Of a DNA stretch of 43,131 nt, positions 15,520-24,302 are shown piece after piece. The stretch is from an uncultured Eubacteriales bacterium. Its GTDB lineage: Bacteria > Bacillota > Clostridia > TANB77 > CAG-508. The DNA is taken from the NCBI GenBank assembly GCA_949288185.1, contig CASEIZ010000047.1, positions 1-43,131 on the forward strand, given 5' to 3'. The position numbers were made by a program, and so were the translations under genes. Numbering within the stretch: position 1 is the first letter of the stretch; each line of letters starts with the position of its first letter. The notes under the pieces are model-generated. The model did not search any database. It was not told the DNA's origin and saw only the letters and a program-made list of their open reading frames with translations.

Positions 15520-18077
15520 TAATTTGATATTTTTCTTACAACACCCGTTGTTCCATCTAATTCCACTATATCTCCAGTTTTTATATTATCTAATAGCCCT
15601 GTAATTCCTACTACTGCTGGTATACCAAGTTCCCTTGAAACAATTGCTGAATGAGATAATAAACTTCCTCTTTCTACTAAAATTCCACTTGCAGCCGGAA
15701 ATAGCATAATCCAGCCTGGATCTGTATATTCAGCAACTAAGATTTCTCCTTGTTCTAATTTTGCATTTACCGGATTATCTATTACTCTTACTCGTCCACT
15801 AATTCTTCCTGGTGATGCTCCAATTCCCTTTAAAGTTTCTTTTTCATCTTTTATCTTATCTATATGTGTTTTATCTGCGTGAACTTCTATTTCCTTTTTA
15901 AACTTATTCCCTATATTTACTGCTCCATAAGTATAAAATCTTTCATCTGGGGTAGTTTCTTTATATGTTTCATACTCTCTCTTTCGTATAGCAATTAAAT
16001 CTTTTAAATTGTTGGTTGTTGATTTACCATCAATATAGTATAAAATTTCATCTACTTCTAAATAGAATATATCTCTCTTCTCCTCTATCACATTCAAAGA
16101 GGTCAATATATATCCTATTCTTAAAAAGATTTCTCTTACTCTTCCAAAAAGTCTTGTTCTTTCAAATCTAAGATTTTCTCTATTTTTTACTGTAAATCTT
16201 GCTTGTTTCAATAAAAAGTTAAATTTAGCTTTTTCCAATGGTTTGAATTTTAAAGCTTGTTTTACTTTTCTTTCTGCCTGTTTTCTAGCTTCTACAGAAT
16301 CTAATACATTTACTTTTGTTTTTTGCATTCTTTTTGCAAAAGTAAGTATAGAATGATATAAGCTAATAGGATTATCTTTTAATGTTAATGTTTCTAGTTT
16401 TAATTCTTGCAAACATCTATCTGAAAATTTATTTAAATATGCTTGTATTTTTTCATAAAACTCTGGATATTTAGGAAGTTCTTTTTGGATATATAGCATA
16501 TCCTCATTTTCTAATAGCTTTAAAAGTTCTTCATCATCTTTTGCGATCTCTGCCATTTCTCGAATTCTTTTTGCTGGCTCTGCACTAATAATATTTCCTT
16601 CATCACATAATAAATCATTATGTATTAAATTTCCCTCTTCTTTAAAAATTTTTTCACATTCTTGTTTCAATTGTCCATAAAAAATCATTGCTAAAAAATC
16701 ATTAACTAGTGGTGCATCCCATTTATGTAACAATTTTCCTTCCAATTCATAGTAATAATCATGTAATTCATATAAGTCCATATGCTGGATATCTTTATCT
16801 TCTAATGCTTCATTTAATCTTACATAGAATTTATCTGTCATTTTTCTTATTTTCATAAATCCTTTTAATAATCCATATCCAGTTGAAATCAATCCAATTT
16901 TATCAGAAAATGTAGCTTGTGGTACTGGAAATAAGTCATCTGGCAAAGATTCTTTCACACCCATCATTTGCTCCATAAATTTCTTGTTTTTTCCTAATCC
17001 TGGAAACATGGAAAGTAATCCATACCAACCATATAGATTATAATACACACGGCCGTCTATTAAAGCTAACATGTTTTTAAACATCTGTGCATTCATTTCT
17101 ATTTTTTCTGCTTTTACATGAAATATTTTACACAATTCTAAATATACATTTTCATAGACAGTTCTAATAAAAGAAAATGTTAAGGGGGTTGTAATTCCTC
17201 CATAACTTTCTACAATATTACTATTGTCAAATACATTTAACTTTTCTTCTTTATTTTTTACTATTCCTAATGTTGTAATTGGTCTAGATTGTAATAGATA
17301 TAGATTCTCATCTTCATAAGCCCATTCAATATCTTGAAATCTTCCAAAAAACACATTTGCTTTTTCTACTAGTTCTTTAACTTCTAATATCTGGTTATCT
17401 GTTAAAACTGCTTTATCCTTTTCTTTTTTCTCTACCATTTCTTGCTTAATGTCACCGTCTACATAAATATGACAATAATCTTTTTTTGCTATTGTTTTGG
17501 TAATTTTATCATTTAAAATGGTATAAGTATCTGCTGTTGCAATACCATCTACTAAACTACTTCCTAATCCATACACAGCATTAATGACAATTTCTTTTAT
17601 ATTAGAAGTAGTCGGATTTGCTCCAAATGCCACACCTGCTTTTTCTGATTTTACCATTTTTTGCACGATAACTGATGGAACCATTACCTCTTCTATATGA
17701 TTTTCTTTTCGATATGTCTCAATTCTTTCAGAAAAAGCAGATAAATACACTTCTTTTATTTTTTTGATAACCTCTTCTTTCGGAATATATAAAAAAGTGT
17801 CAAATTGTCCTGCAAAAGATGTTTCTTTGGAATCTTCATTTCCCGCTGATGAACGAATGGCAAAATAAGTATCATCTGGAAACATTTTTAATGATTCTTC
17901 TACTTCTTTTACTGCTTCTTCTTTTATGTTTTTTTCCTCTTTATCAAAGCCCTTATAGGACACCACAAACCACTTTGGAATATTATCAATTGCTTGTCCC
18001 ATTTTTGCCAAAGCTGTTGCTTTTCCTCCCATAAATTCATATTGTTTACTATTTTGTTCTAATACATATTTCATCAT
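15519..18077 (-). CDS. PEP-synthase / rifampin-phosphotransferase-like enzyme
   Basis: An 852-residue protein with the PPDK_N ATP-grasp domain first (about 1-290; VSYKGFDK, FAIRSSAGNEDSKETSFAGQ and EWAYEDENLYLLQSRPITT), a long central region, and a C-terminal swivelling phosphohistidine domain with GSLLSHSAIVSRELGIPAVV; His809 is the predicted phospho-carrier. The PEP/pyruvate barrel of true PEP synthase is missing. That three-part layout and length match rifampin phosphotransferase-like proteins, which pass the beta-phosphate of ATP through His to a small acceptor. The acceptor here is unknown. It is the last gene of the putative lipid operon, 8 nt after UbiA; two adjacent ATGs follow AGGAG and either may start. 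Confidence 0.85.
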   Translation of the reverse strand: MMKYVLEQNSKQYEFMGGKATALAKMGQAIDNIPKWFVVSYKGFDKEEKNIKEEAVKEVEESLKMFPDDTYFAIRSSAGNEDSKETSFAGQFDTFLYIPKEEVIKKIKEVYLSAFSERIETYRKENHIEEVMVPSVIVQKMVKSEKAGVAFGANPTTSNIKEIVINAVYGLGSSLVDGIATADTYTILNDKITKTIAKKDYCHIYVDGDIKQEMVEKKEKDKAVLTDNQILEVKELVEKANVFFGRFQDIEWAYEDENLYLLQSRPITTLGIVKNKEEKLNVFDNSNIVESYGGITTPLTFSFIRTVYENVYLELCKIFHVKAEKIEMNAQMFKNMLALIDGRVYYNLYGWYGLLSMFPGLGKNKKFMEQMMGVKESLPDDLFPVPQATFSDKIGLISTGYGLLKGFMKIRKMTDKFYVRLNEALEDKDIQHMDLYELHDYYYELEGKLLHKWDAPLVNDFLAMIFYGQLKQECEKIFKEEGNLIHNDLLCDEGNIISAEPAKRIREMAEIAKDDEELLKLLENEDMLYIQKELPKYPEFYEKIQAYLNKFSDRCLQELKLETLTLKDNPISLYHSILTFAKRMQKTKVNVLDSVEARKQAERKVKQALKFKPLEKAKFNFLLKQARFTVKNRENLRFERTRLFGRVREIFLRIGYILTSLNVIEEKRDIFYLEVDEILYYIDGKSTTNNLKDLIAIRKREYETYKETTPDERFYTYGAVNIGNKFKKEIEVHADKTHIDKIKDEKETLKGIGASPGRISGRVRVIDNPVNAKLEQGEILVAEYTDPGWIMLFPAASGILVERGSLLSHSAIVSRELGIPAVVGITGLLDNIKTGDIVELDGTTGVVRKISN

Positions 18078-18085
18078 CTGTTCTC

Positions 18086-19079
18086 CTATAAAATTAATAT
18101 TACTAAACTACAATATACAATGGCTATATAGATATTTGCCGAAAGTCCTGCCAATTTTGCCATCTTTTTTGTTTTCTTTTTGGCAAATAAAATATTGGGA
18201 ATATTGGCTAATATGTATAAAGCAACTATCCAGATATAATTTTTCTGTCCTAGGATTATACCTTGTACAACCATTAACAAAGTTTCCAATACAAATATTA
18301 GTATCATTGCTTTACCAATGCCTAAAACAGCTGTATAGGTTTTTACACCCTCTTCTTCATCCTCTTTGCATCTTATTTTTCTAGCAACTTCTACTATCCA
18401 AGATATAATATATGCCATCACTAATATTTTCCAAACATTTGAGTCTACAAATATAATAGAATTCGTTATGGTAAAATCTGCTGATGAATTATAATTAAGA
18501 TAAATTTGTGGGATAAAATTTGCTAAATATAGAACCATTATGGGAAGTATCAGTTCATCTAAGGTAACTTCTAGTAATAAATGTTTATCTAATATCTTTT
18601 TTATAAAAAATCCTTTACTCATAAGTGCAAAAAACACCCACAATATGATTAAATATAAAATTCCATTTTGTGAACACGTAATTGTTAAAATTAGTTGAAG
18701 GATTATACAAATAACAAATAATATTTTTAATTCTTTTAATTTTATCAGACCTCTTGGTACTGGTCTATAAGGTCTATATTTACAATCTTCTTCATAATCC
18801 TTAAACTCATCTACAATTCTTACCATTAGAAATTGCAAAAATGTTACAATAAACATAGGAATCAATTTTATCCATTGTATTTGATATTCTGGTGGTCTTC
18901 CGCATCAAATCCGTATATGCAACATCACTAAAATTATTCATCCATTCATAATAATACATTTCTCCATAATAATTAAAGAAACAAAAAGTAGCAAATACAA
19001 TACAAAACACATATAGTCCATATACAAGTACTGGAAATCTTTCTTTTTGGTATATATACCATTTTTTTATTTGATTCAT
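18086..19079 (-). pseudogene. UbiA-family prenyltransferase, interrupted by a +1 frameshift
   Basis: Two frames make one UbiA-type membrane prenyltransferase of about 330 residues. Frame 1 begins at the ATG at 19077-19079 (KKWYIYQKERFPVLVYGLYV; AAAGGGG upstream) and goes off course after SDVAYTDLMR. Frame 2 resumes as GRPPEYQIQWIKLIPMFIVT and carries the first Asp-rich motif DEFKDYEED with YRPVPRGLI, and a second acidic motif around RCKEDEEEG. The shift lies near 18895-18905; the span is 3n+1 long, so one base too many, or two too few. UbiA enzymes move a prenyl chain from prenyl-PP to an acceptor. With intact operon neighbours, an assembly error is as likely as true decay. Confidence 0.85.
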
Positions 19080-19090
19080 ATTTTACCCCT

Positions 19091-20584
19091 TTATTTATTT
19101 AATATTTTTCTTAATTCATTATAATCTACCTTTGTACTATGTCTTTTATCTACTGGTATCTTCGAAACATATTTAATTTCATCAATTTTTTCAAAAGGAA
19201 TGGATTTTTTAATTTCTTCTATTGGTGTTTTTTCATGATTTTCCAATACCAAAATCAATTTTGAGTCATTTTCAAAGACTGCTGTCTTTCCAATTGCAAA
19301 TTTCGCATGTAAAGCTGCTTCAATATGAAAATATGGTTCTTTTACTCTTCCTCTTAACCATAACCTTCCTTTTTCATCAATTTGCCCCATATCCCCTGTT
19401 CTGTGATATATCGTATCTTGTACTGTAAATTTGTTTTCTTTATCACCTATGCCACCAACATATCCTTTTAGCACATTCGTTCCTGTTACCACAATCTCTC
19501 CTACTTCTTTTGTTTGTATATCTAAAAACTTGTCTTTTGTGATAGTTCCGATTGGCTCTTTTTGTGGTTTTATGATGTTACATTCCGTCACACCAACAAT
19601 CTCTCCTGCCAAAATGCCTTTTCCATTTTCTGTGTCTTTTATGTCTTGTTTTGTCATATCCTCTATATGTAATATAGCAATTGGTTCTGCCTCTGTTGAT
19701 CCATAGATTGTATGTATGGTTGCATTTTCAAAAACCTGTTGTAATTTTTTGATTAAATCTAAAAATACAGCACCTCCACCTGTATAGATTTTTTTCACAC
19801 CTTCTAATTTTATATTATTTTTTATACAATCCTCTACAATTACTTGTAATAGTCCAGGTGATGCCATGATTCTATTAATGCTTTTATCTCTTATTTGTTT
19901 TACTAACTTTCTAGGATTCGATTTTCCTAAATTGGTAAAATTCCCATTTGCTATAACGGTTGTGATTCCTACGTAAATATTTGATAATGTAAAGATAGGA
20001 ATAGTGGAAAGTTCTCTATCTTTTTCTTCATAATCCGCAATTTGTTTTAAGATATTTCCTTGATTTTCTAAAAATTCATGTGTCCTTGCTGCTATCTTTG
20101 GAACACCTGTTGTTCCACTTGTATATGTTAAAATCCCTGGAAAATCTTTTTCTACTTCTTCTACTACTAACTTTCTACTAAATGGTGTTTTTTTGATTTG
20201 TTTAACATCTATCTTTATTTTTAATTTTTTTAAATTTTCATTCACTTGGCTATATAAAATATATTTCGTCGTTCCAATAATACTATTAATATCATCAAAT
20301 TCATTTTTCTTTAATCCATTTTTAATAAATCCTGCATCCATAAAACAAGGAATCGCTCCTAGTGACCAAATAGAAAGTAAAGTCACATATAAATTGATTG
20401 ACATAGGAACTAGTACTAACACTTTATCTCCTTGTTTAATTCCTTTACTTTTCAAATTGTCTTTAAAATTTGCTACTAGGTTATACAGCTCTGCATAAGT
20501 AACTTGTGTATTTTTTTCGACTAAACATATTTTATCTGGCATCTTTTCATAATTTTTGATTAGTTGATAGGCTAAATTCCTCAT
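19091..20584 (-). CDS. AMP-forming acyl/aryl-CoA ligase family enzyme
   Basis: A 497-residue adenylate-forming enzyme (PF00501). Core motifs are YTSGTTGVPK (154-163), IYGSTEAEPI, YHRTGDMGQIDEKGRLWLRGR and the C-terminal PVDKRHSTKVDYNEL with the probable catalytic Lys. It should activate a carboxylate as an acyl-AMP and pass it to CoA or an amine; the substrate is not evident. It lies between the GNAT and UbiA genes with gaps of 51 and 11 nt. There is no carrier-protein or condensation domain. The start ATG has a GGGG about 14 nt upstream, longer than usual. Confidence 0.87.
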   Translation of the reverse strand: MRNLAYQLIKNYEKMPDKICLVEKNTQVTYAELYNLVANFKDNLKSKGIKQGDKVLVLVPMSINLYVTLLSIWSLGAIPCFMDAGFIKNGLKKNEFDDINSIIGTTKYILYSQVNENLKKLKIKIDVKQIKKTPFSRKLVVEEVEKDFPGILTYTSGTTGVPKIAARTHEFLENQGNILKQIADYEEKDRELSTIPIFTLSNIYVGITTVIANGNFTNLGKSNPRKLVKQIRDKSINRIMASPGLLQVIVEDCIKNNIKLEGVKKIYTGGGAVFLDLIKKLQQVFENATIHTIYGSTEAEPIAILHIEDMTKQDIKDTENGKGILAGEIVGVTECNIIKPQKEPIGTITKDKFLDIQTKEVGEIVVTGTNVLKGYVGGIGDKENKFTVQDTIYHRTGDMGQIDEKGRLWLRGRVKEPYFHIEAALHAKFAIGKTAVFENDSKLILVLENHEKTPIEEIKKSIPFEKIDEIKYVSKIPVDKRHSTKVDYNELRKILNK

Positions 20585-20635
20585 CTTTTGTATTTCATCC
20601 CCTTTTTCCCGTTGGATTTTTAAGTTAGAAAAGAA

Positions 20636-21568
20636 TTAAATTTTCTTTCCATACAAGGCATACTCTCGCATAAGTTCTGTTTGATTTCGTTTTGCCATTT
20701 TTTGTGAAGTGTTATTGGCATACATAAAAGCACATATCCAATTTTTAAATCCTTTTTGTTTAGCAATTTTAGCAATATCACTCATTAATACATTTCCAAT
20801 GGCAAGATTTTGAAATTCCGGTATCACTGCGACAGTTTTCACAATAATCGTACTGAGCTTTTCTCCTCTTTTTGCTTCTTCAAAATCTGGTATGCAGAAT
20901 ATAAATCCAATTTCTTTTCCATCTTTTTCTGCTAATAAAATAATATCTTCATCAGCTAAATGAACATATGGTATATATTGTTTTAAAAAAGGTTCTTCAT
21001 CAATCGGTGTATATAGCGGATTTCTTCCAAAGCTTTTTAATGAAATATGATATATTTTCTTTAGATCCTCCATATACTTTTCTTTATTAAATTTTCTAAT
21101 AGTAATTCCCTCTTCTTGTATTTTTTGCCTCATGATTTCTATACTTTGAGATTGATAAGCATTTTCCAACTTTCCTTTGGTTGAAGTATATGTATATATC
21201 TCTTGATAACCTGCTTTTAATAATATCTCATTATCACTCATAGGATTGACATTCTCTAATAAAAATAGAGGTTCTCCATTTGACTGCTTCATTGTTCTAT
21301 ATTTTCCCCATGTATTTTCATTCATTGGTGCAACTATATAATGCAATCCTTTTTCTTTTAAAATTTCTTCACATTTTTCTAGTAAACATTTTCCATATTG
21401 TTTATCTAAGATTTCCATTTCTCCAATTGTTCCCATTTTTTCGTCATTTACGATTGGTGTATTTTGAAAATAGCAAGTAGCTTTTGCTTTTTCTTCTCCA
21501 TTTTCTAAAATTGTTACTTTTATATTTTCTTGATTCTCTACAATTTCAAAATTCATCTTCTTTTTCAT
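20636..21568 (-). CDS. GNAT-family N-acetyltransferase
   Basis: A 310-residue protein. The C-terminal half is a GNAT domain (about 150-305) with a conserved acetyl-CoA fold: IVKTVAVIPEFQNLAIGNVL is the beta4/motif A region, followed by the NWICAFMYANNTSQKMAKRN segment. The N-terminal 150 residues resemble a second, weaker GNAT-like fold. Position in the lipid operon suggests acylation of an amine on the operon's product, for example the amino group left by a BtaA-type enzyme; this is inference. The ribosome binding site is weak and an internal ATG three codons on is possible. Confidence 0.8.
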   Translation of the reverse strand: MKKKMNFEIVENQENIKVTILENGEEKAKATCYFQNTPIVNDEKMGTIGEMEILDKQYGKCLLEKCEEILKEKGLHYIVAPMNENTWGKYRTMKQSNGEPLFLLENVNPMSDNEILLKAGYQEIYTYTSTKGKLENAYQSQSIEIMRQKIQEEGITIRKFNKEKYMEDLKKIYHISLKSFGRNPLYTPIDEEPFLKQYIPYVHLADEDIILLAEKDGKEIGFIFCIPDFEEAKRGEKLSTIIVKTVAVIPEFQNLAIGNVLMSDIAKIAKQKGFKNWICAFMYANNTSQKMAKRNQTELMREYALYGKKI

Positions 21569-21682
21569 GATTTACATCTGTTTTTTAATATTTTAGTAAA
21601 ATATGCAAAATATAGATTATCAGATGAAAATCATTTCCTCCTACAAAGTTTTAATTTATTGCATTTTAGAAAATGTGGCTTT

Positions 21683-23017
21683 CTATAATGTAATAAAACA
21701 AATGATAGCTGTTAATACTAACACAATTTCTGTATGCATATATCCATTTTTTATTGAAATTTCTTCTTCTTCTACCTTTCTCTTTTGTATATATATCATA
21801 AAACAACTAGCTAATAAGCATATAACCATAAGGATAATCATTGGTAAACTAGGCAATTTATGAAATACCAGATTTTGAATGACTAAACTTGGTAAAAAGA
21901 TAAAACATAATCCTTTAGCAAAAGACAGGATCATACTATCTATTTCTGATAAATTAAAATAATATTTTAATCTTACAAATGTATTAATAGCTAAATGCAT
22001 GCTATATACTAAACTATATATCATAAAAAATTCTGCCTTCCAACCAGTAATTGCTACAATTCCACAAATAGCTATTCCTAAAATCACATTGGTTTCAATA
22101 ATCCTAGCATCATATAGATTATGTTGTTCCTTTTCTGTCACTTTTGGAAATCTCATAACCGTTAAAAACAAAATCAATGGTGGTATAATGGCATATATTC
22201 CATATAATGTAATCGTTAGATACCCTACTACCAGTGTTTCAACTAATGCCAGTTTGCTCCATGCCTTTACTCTATTGGCAATCGTTACTAGTATAAATAT
22301 CACACCTAATATCATGAAATTGATTCTTAATTGTTCTACACCTAAGCCCATATGTGTCGTCAAAAAAGCATAAGTTGTTAATGGAATCAATAGATTATCA
22401 TTTCCACTATGGGAAATCATCTCAACTAGAGCCACATTAAATCCTACAATAGTAGCAATAATCAATGTTTCTTCTCTTCCTACATCTGTAAATAGTAATA
22501 GTGGTACCAATGTTGCTACAAAAGCTACCATAAAAAAGATAAAACTTCCTTCTATACTTTTAGCATCTTCATTTAGCTCTGCTAAATTTTTCTTTCCATA
22601 ATTCTTTCCAATTAATGCTGCTGTGCTGTCTGCAAAGGTTAAAATTAATATGGGAATACTGTATAAAACTTTATCTCCTTTTGATAAATAGAAAATTAAA
22701 AATACAGATATGACAAAAAAGATTTCCCCTAAAGATTCTCTATCAACACTATATAATACTGTTCCTAATCCTTCTTTTAATTTTGTATGCTTTAACAAAA
22801 CTAATATTGCTAATGCAATAACTGCTAATATTCCTACAGAAAGTACATTATGAAATACATAAGGAAAAGTTAGCATAATCAATCCCATTGTTATATGTAA
22901 TAATTTTCGTTTCAATTCTGCATGTATTTTAGTCTTTTTTTCGATTATCTTTATCATACACATGGCTATCAAAAGCATACATAAAACAAATCCAATACTT
23001 AACCACTCTATATTCAT
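21683..23017 (-). CDS. Dolichol/phytol kinase-like (CTP-dependent lipid kinase) membrane protein
   Basis: A 444-residue polytopic protein. The N-terminal half is of the dolichol kinase / phytol kinase / CTP:diacylglycerol kinase family: HAELKRKLLHITMGLIML, the cytidylyltransferase-like TFADSTAALIGKNYGKK, SIEGSFIFFMVAF and HSGNDNLLIPLTTY. The C-terminal half (from about 225) has about seven more membrane segments, so it is longer than a usual kinase and may be a two-domain protein. Expected role: phosphorylation of a lipid alcohol at the membrane, using CTP. The start follows the BtaA-like stop directly, with GAGGAGG inside the end of that gene, so the two are translationally coupled. Confidence 0.8.
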   Translation of the reverse strand: MNIEWLSIGFVLCMLLIAMCMIKIIEKKTKIHAELKRKLLHITMGLIMLTFPYVFHNVLSVGILAVIALAILVLLKHTKLKEGLGTVLYSVDRESLGEIFFVISVFLIFYLSKGDKVLYSIPILILTFADSTAALIGKNYGKKNLAELNEDAKSIEGSFIFFMVAFVATLVPLLLFTDVGREETLIIATIVGFNVALVEMISHSGNDNLLIPLTTYAFLTTHMGLGVEQLRINFMILGVIFILVTIANRVKAWSKLALVETLVVGYLTITLYGIYAIIPPLILFLTVMRFPKVTEKEQHNLYDARIIETNVILGIAICGIVAITGWKAEFFMIYSLVYSMHLAINTFVRLKYYFNLSEIDSMILSFAKGLCFIFLPSLVIQNLVFHKLPSLPMIILMVICLLASCFMIYIQKRKVEEEEISIKNGYMHTEIVLVLTAIICFITL

Positions 23018-24169
23018 TTATATAACCTCCTCTATAATAAATTTACTATAGAAAAAGGCTTTATCTTGCTTAAATAATTCTTCTGCTTCTTTTTCTTTAT
23101 ATACTAAATTATCAAAATATTTTGATGCCCTTTTATCTGCTAACATATTCCAATAGACAATTCTTGTTCCAGATGGTGATTTGGTAAATATCTTTTCAAA
23201 GATTTTACACATTTGCTCATCACTCATATATTCAAAGATATCGCTTAAATTGTATTTACTAATATAATCTATCTCTTCTTTTTGGATAAAATCTTCAACA
23301 GAATCCTTTAACAAGTAAATTTTATCTATATTTTTCTTGATAATCTCAAAGTTTTCTTTTCTATATGCCACTGGTAAGGCAGTTTCATTATATTTTCCAT
23401 GAATAATATACTGTAAATAGGAATTTTCTGATGTATCTAATTCTGTGATGGCATATTTCGTTCTTTCTAAAATATGCTCAGCCACATTTACATTGACATA
23501 GCGAAAAAATGCCTTATCTCTTCCCAATTTCCCCATAACGGTTTTAGAAAAGAATAACCTAAAAAGCATTTGCCATCTCATATTATTCCATTTTTGATCA
23601 TAGAATTGAATTCTCTCTTCTCTTGTTTTCTTTTGTAATAATTCTTCTCTTACTGATTTTTTATGAATAAATGGTAAGATTTTTTTACCAAATAGATGAA
23701 AATATTTTTCGAATTTTCCTGTATGGATAATTCCTTTTTCTACCATTTCCAAATTGCTATCTAAATATGCTCTTGTATGTTTAGATAGTTTATCTGCAAT
23801 TTTTTGGTAGATTTTAATTCTATCTTCACAATCAAAAACACCAATGAATTCCATACATTCTTGATAATCTAAATATTTATACCCTATGATTTTTAATTCT
23901 GTACAAGCAATTTGATTTTCATTTAAGTCAATTGCAAAAACTTTATCCGGATTTTTAACTAACATACTAATTGCATTTTCTCCTGCTGATGCAATAGACA
24001 ATATGTTATCATCCTCATGTATATCTAATGCTTGTAATAAAATGTCTGCATCTTCCCAAACCTGTGCATATCTTAATATGTCAAATTTCGCATAATCTTC
24101 TACTTCACTTTTTATTAATTGTTTTTCTTCTACATTTTTTTTATTTTTCACAATTTCTTTTGTACTCAT
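23018..24169 (-). CDS. BtaA-like / DUF3419 aminocarboxypropyl transferase
   Basis: A 383-residue member of DUF3419, whose known member BtaA moves the 3-amino-3-carboxypropyl group of SAM to diacylglycerol, the first step of betaine lipids. Visible features are DILRYAQVWEDADILLQAL, the SAM-binding LSIASAGENAISML (58-71) and AIDLNENQIACTELK, the VNVNVAEHILER segment and the C-terminal SDIFEYMSDEQMCKIFE with SGTRIVYWNMLADKR. No BtaB N-methyltransferase is nearby, so a trimethylated betaine lipid is not implied. First gene of the operon running to 15519; AGAGGGG lies before the ATG. Confidence 0.83.
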   Translation of the reverse strand: MSTKEIVKNKKNVEEKQLIKSEVEDYAKFDILRYAQVWEDADILLQALDIHEDDNILSIASAGENAISMLVKNPDKVFAIDLNENQIACTELKIIGYKYLDYQECMEFIGVFDCEDRIKIYQKIADKLSKHTRAYLDSNLEMVEKGIIHTGKFEKYFHLFGKKILPFIHKKSVREELLQKKTREERIQFYDQKWNNMRWQMLFRLFFSKTVMGKLGRDKAFFRYVNVNVAEHILERTKYAITELDTSENSYLQYIIHGKYNETALPVAYRKENFEIIKKNIDKIYLLKDSVEDFIQKEEIDYISKYNLSDIFEYMSDEQMCKIFEKIFTKSPSGTRIVYWNMLADKRASKYFDNLVYKEKEAEELFKQDKAFFYSKFIIEEVI

Positions 24170-24263
24170 ATTTCCCCTCTTTAACTTTTCATTTCATTAA
24201 TATAATCCTATCATAAAACGATTTTTTCTTCAATAAAAATCATTTATTTGACATATATTTTTT

Positions 24264-24302
24264 AAAAGTTGCCAAAGAGGCACGTCCCCTTTGGCAACTT
24301 TT
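24264..24302. repeat. GGCACGTCCC palindrome overlapping the permease stop
   Basis: A perfect 14-bp stem (AAAAGTTGCCAAAG, 24264-24277, with 24289-24302) encloses an 11-nt loop containing GGCACGTCCCC. Two bases of its 3' arm lie in the TAA of the ABC permease gene. On the minus strand AAAAAATAT follows rather than a U-run, so termination is uncertain. It shares the GGGGACGT core with the 31-nt family. Confidence 0.75.

Noticed and set aside
15519..18077. True PEP synthase or pyruvate phosphate dikinase
   Set aside because: The PEP/pyruvate-binding barrel that should follow the phosphohistidine domain is absent; the His domain is at the C-terminal end.
18895..18905. Programmed +1 frameshift in the UbiA gene
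   Set aside because: No slippery codon, internal Shine-Dalgarno or downstream structure is visible at the junction.
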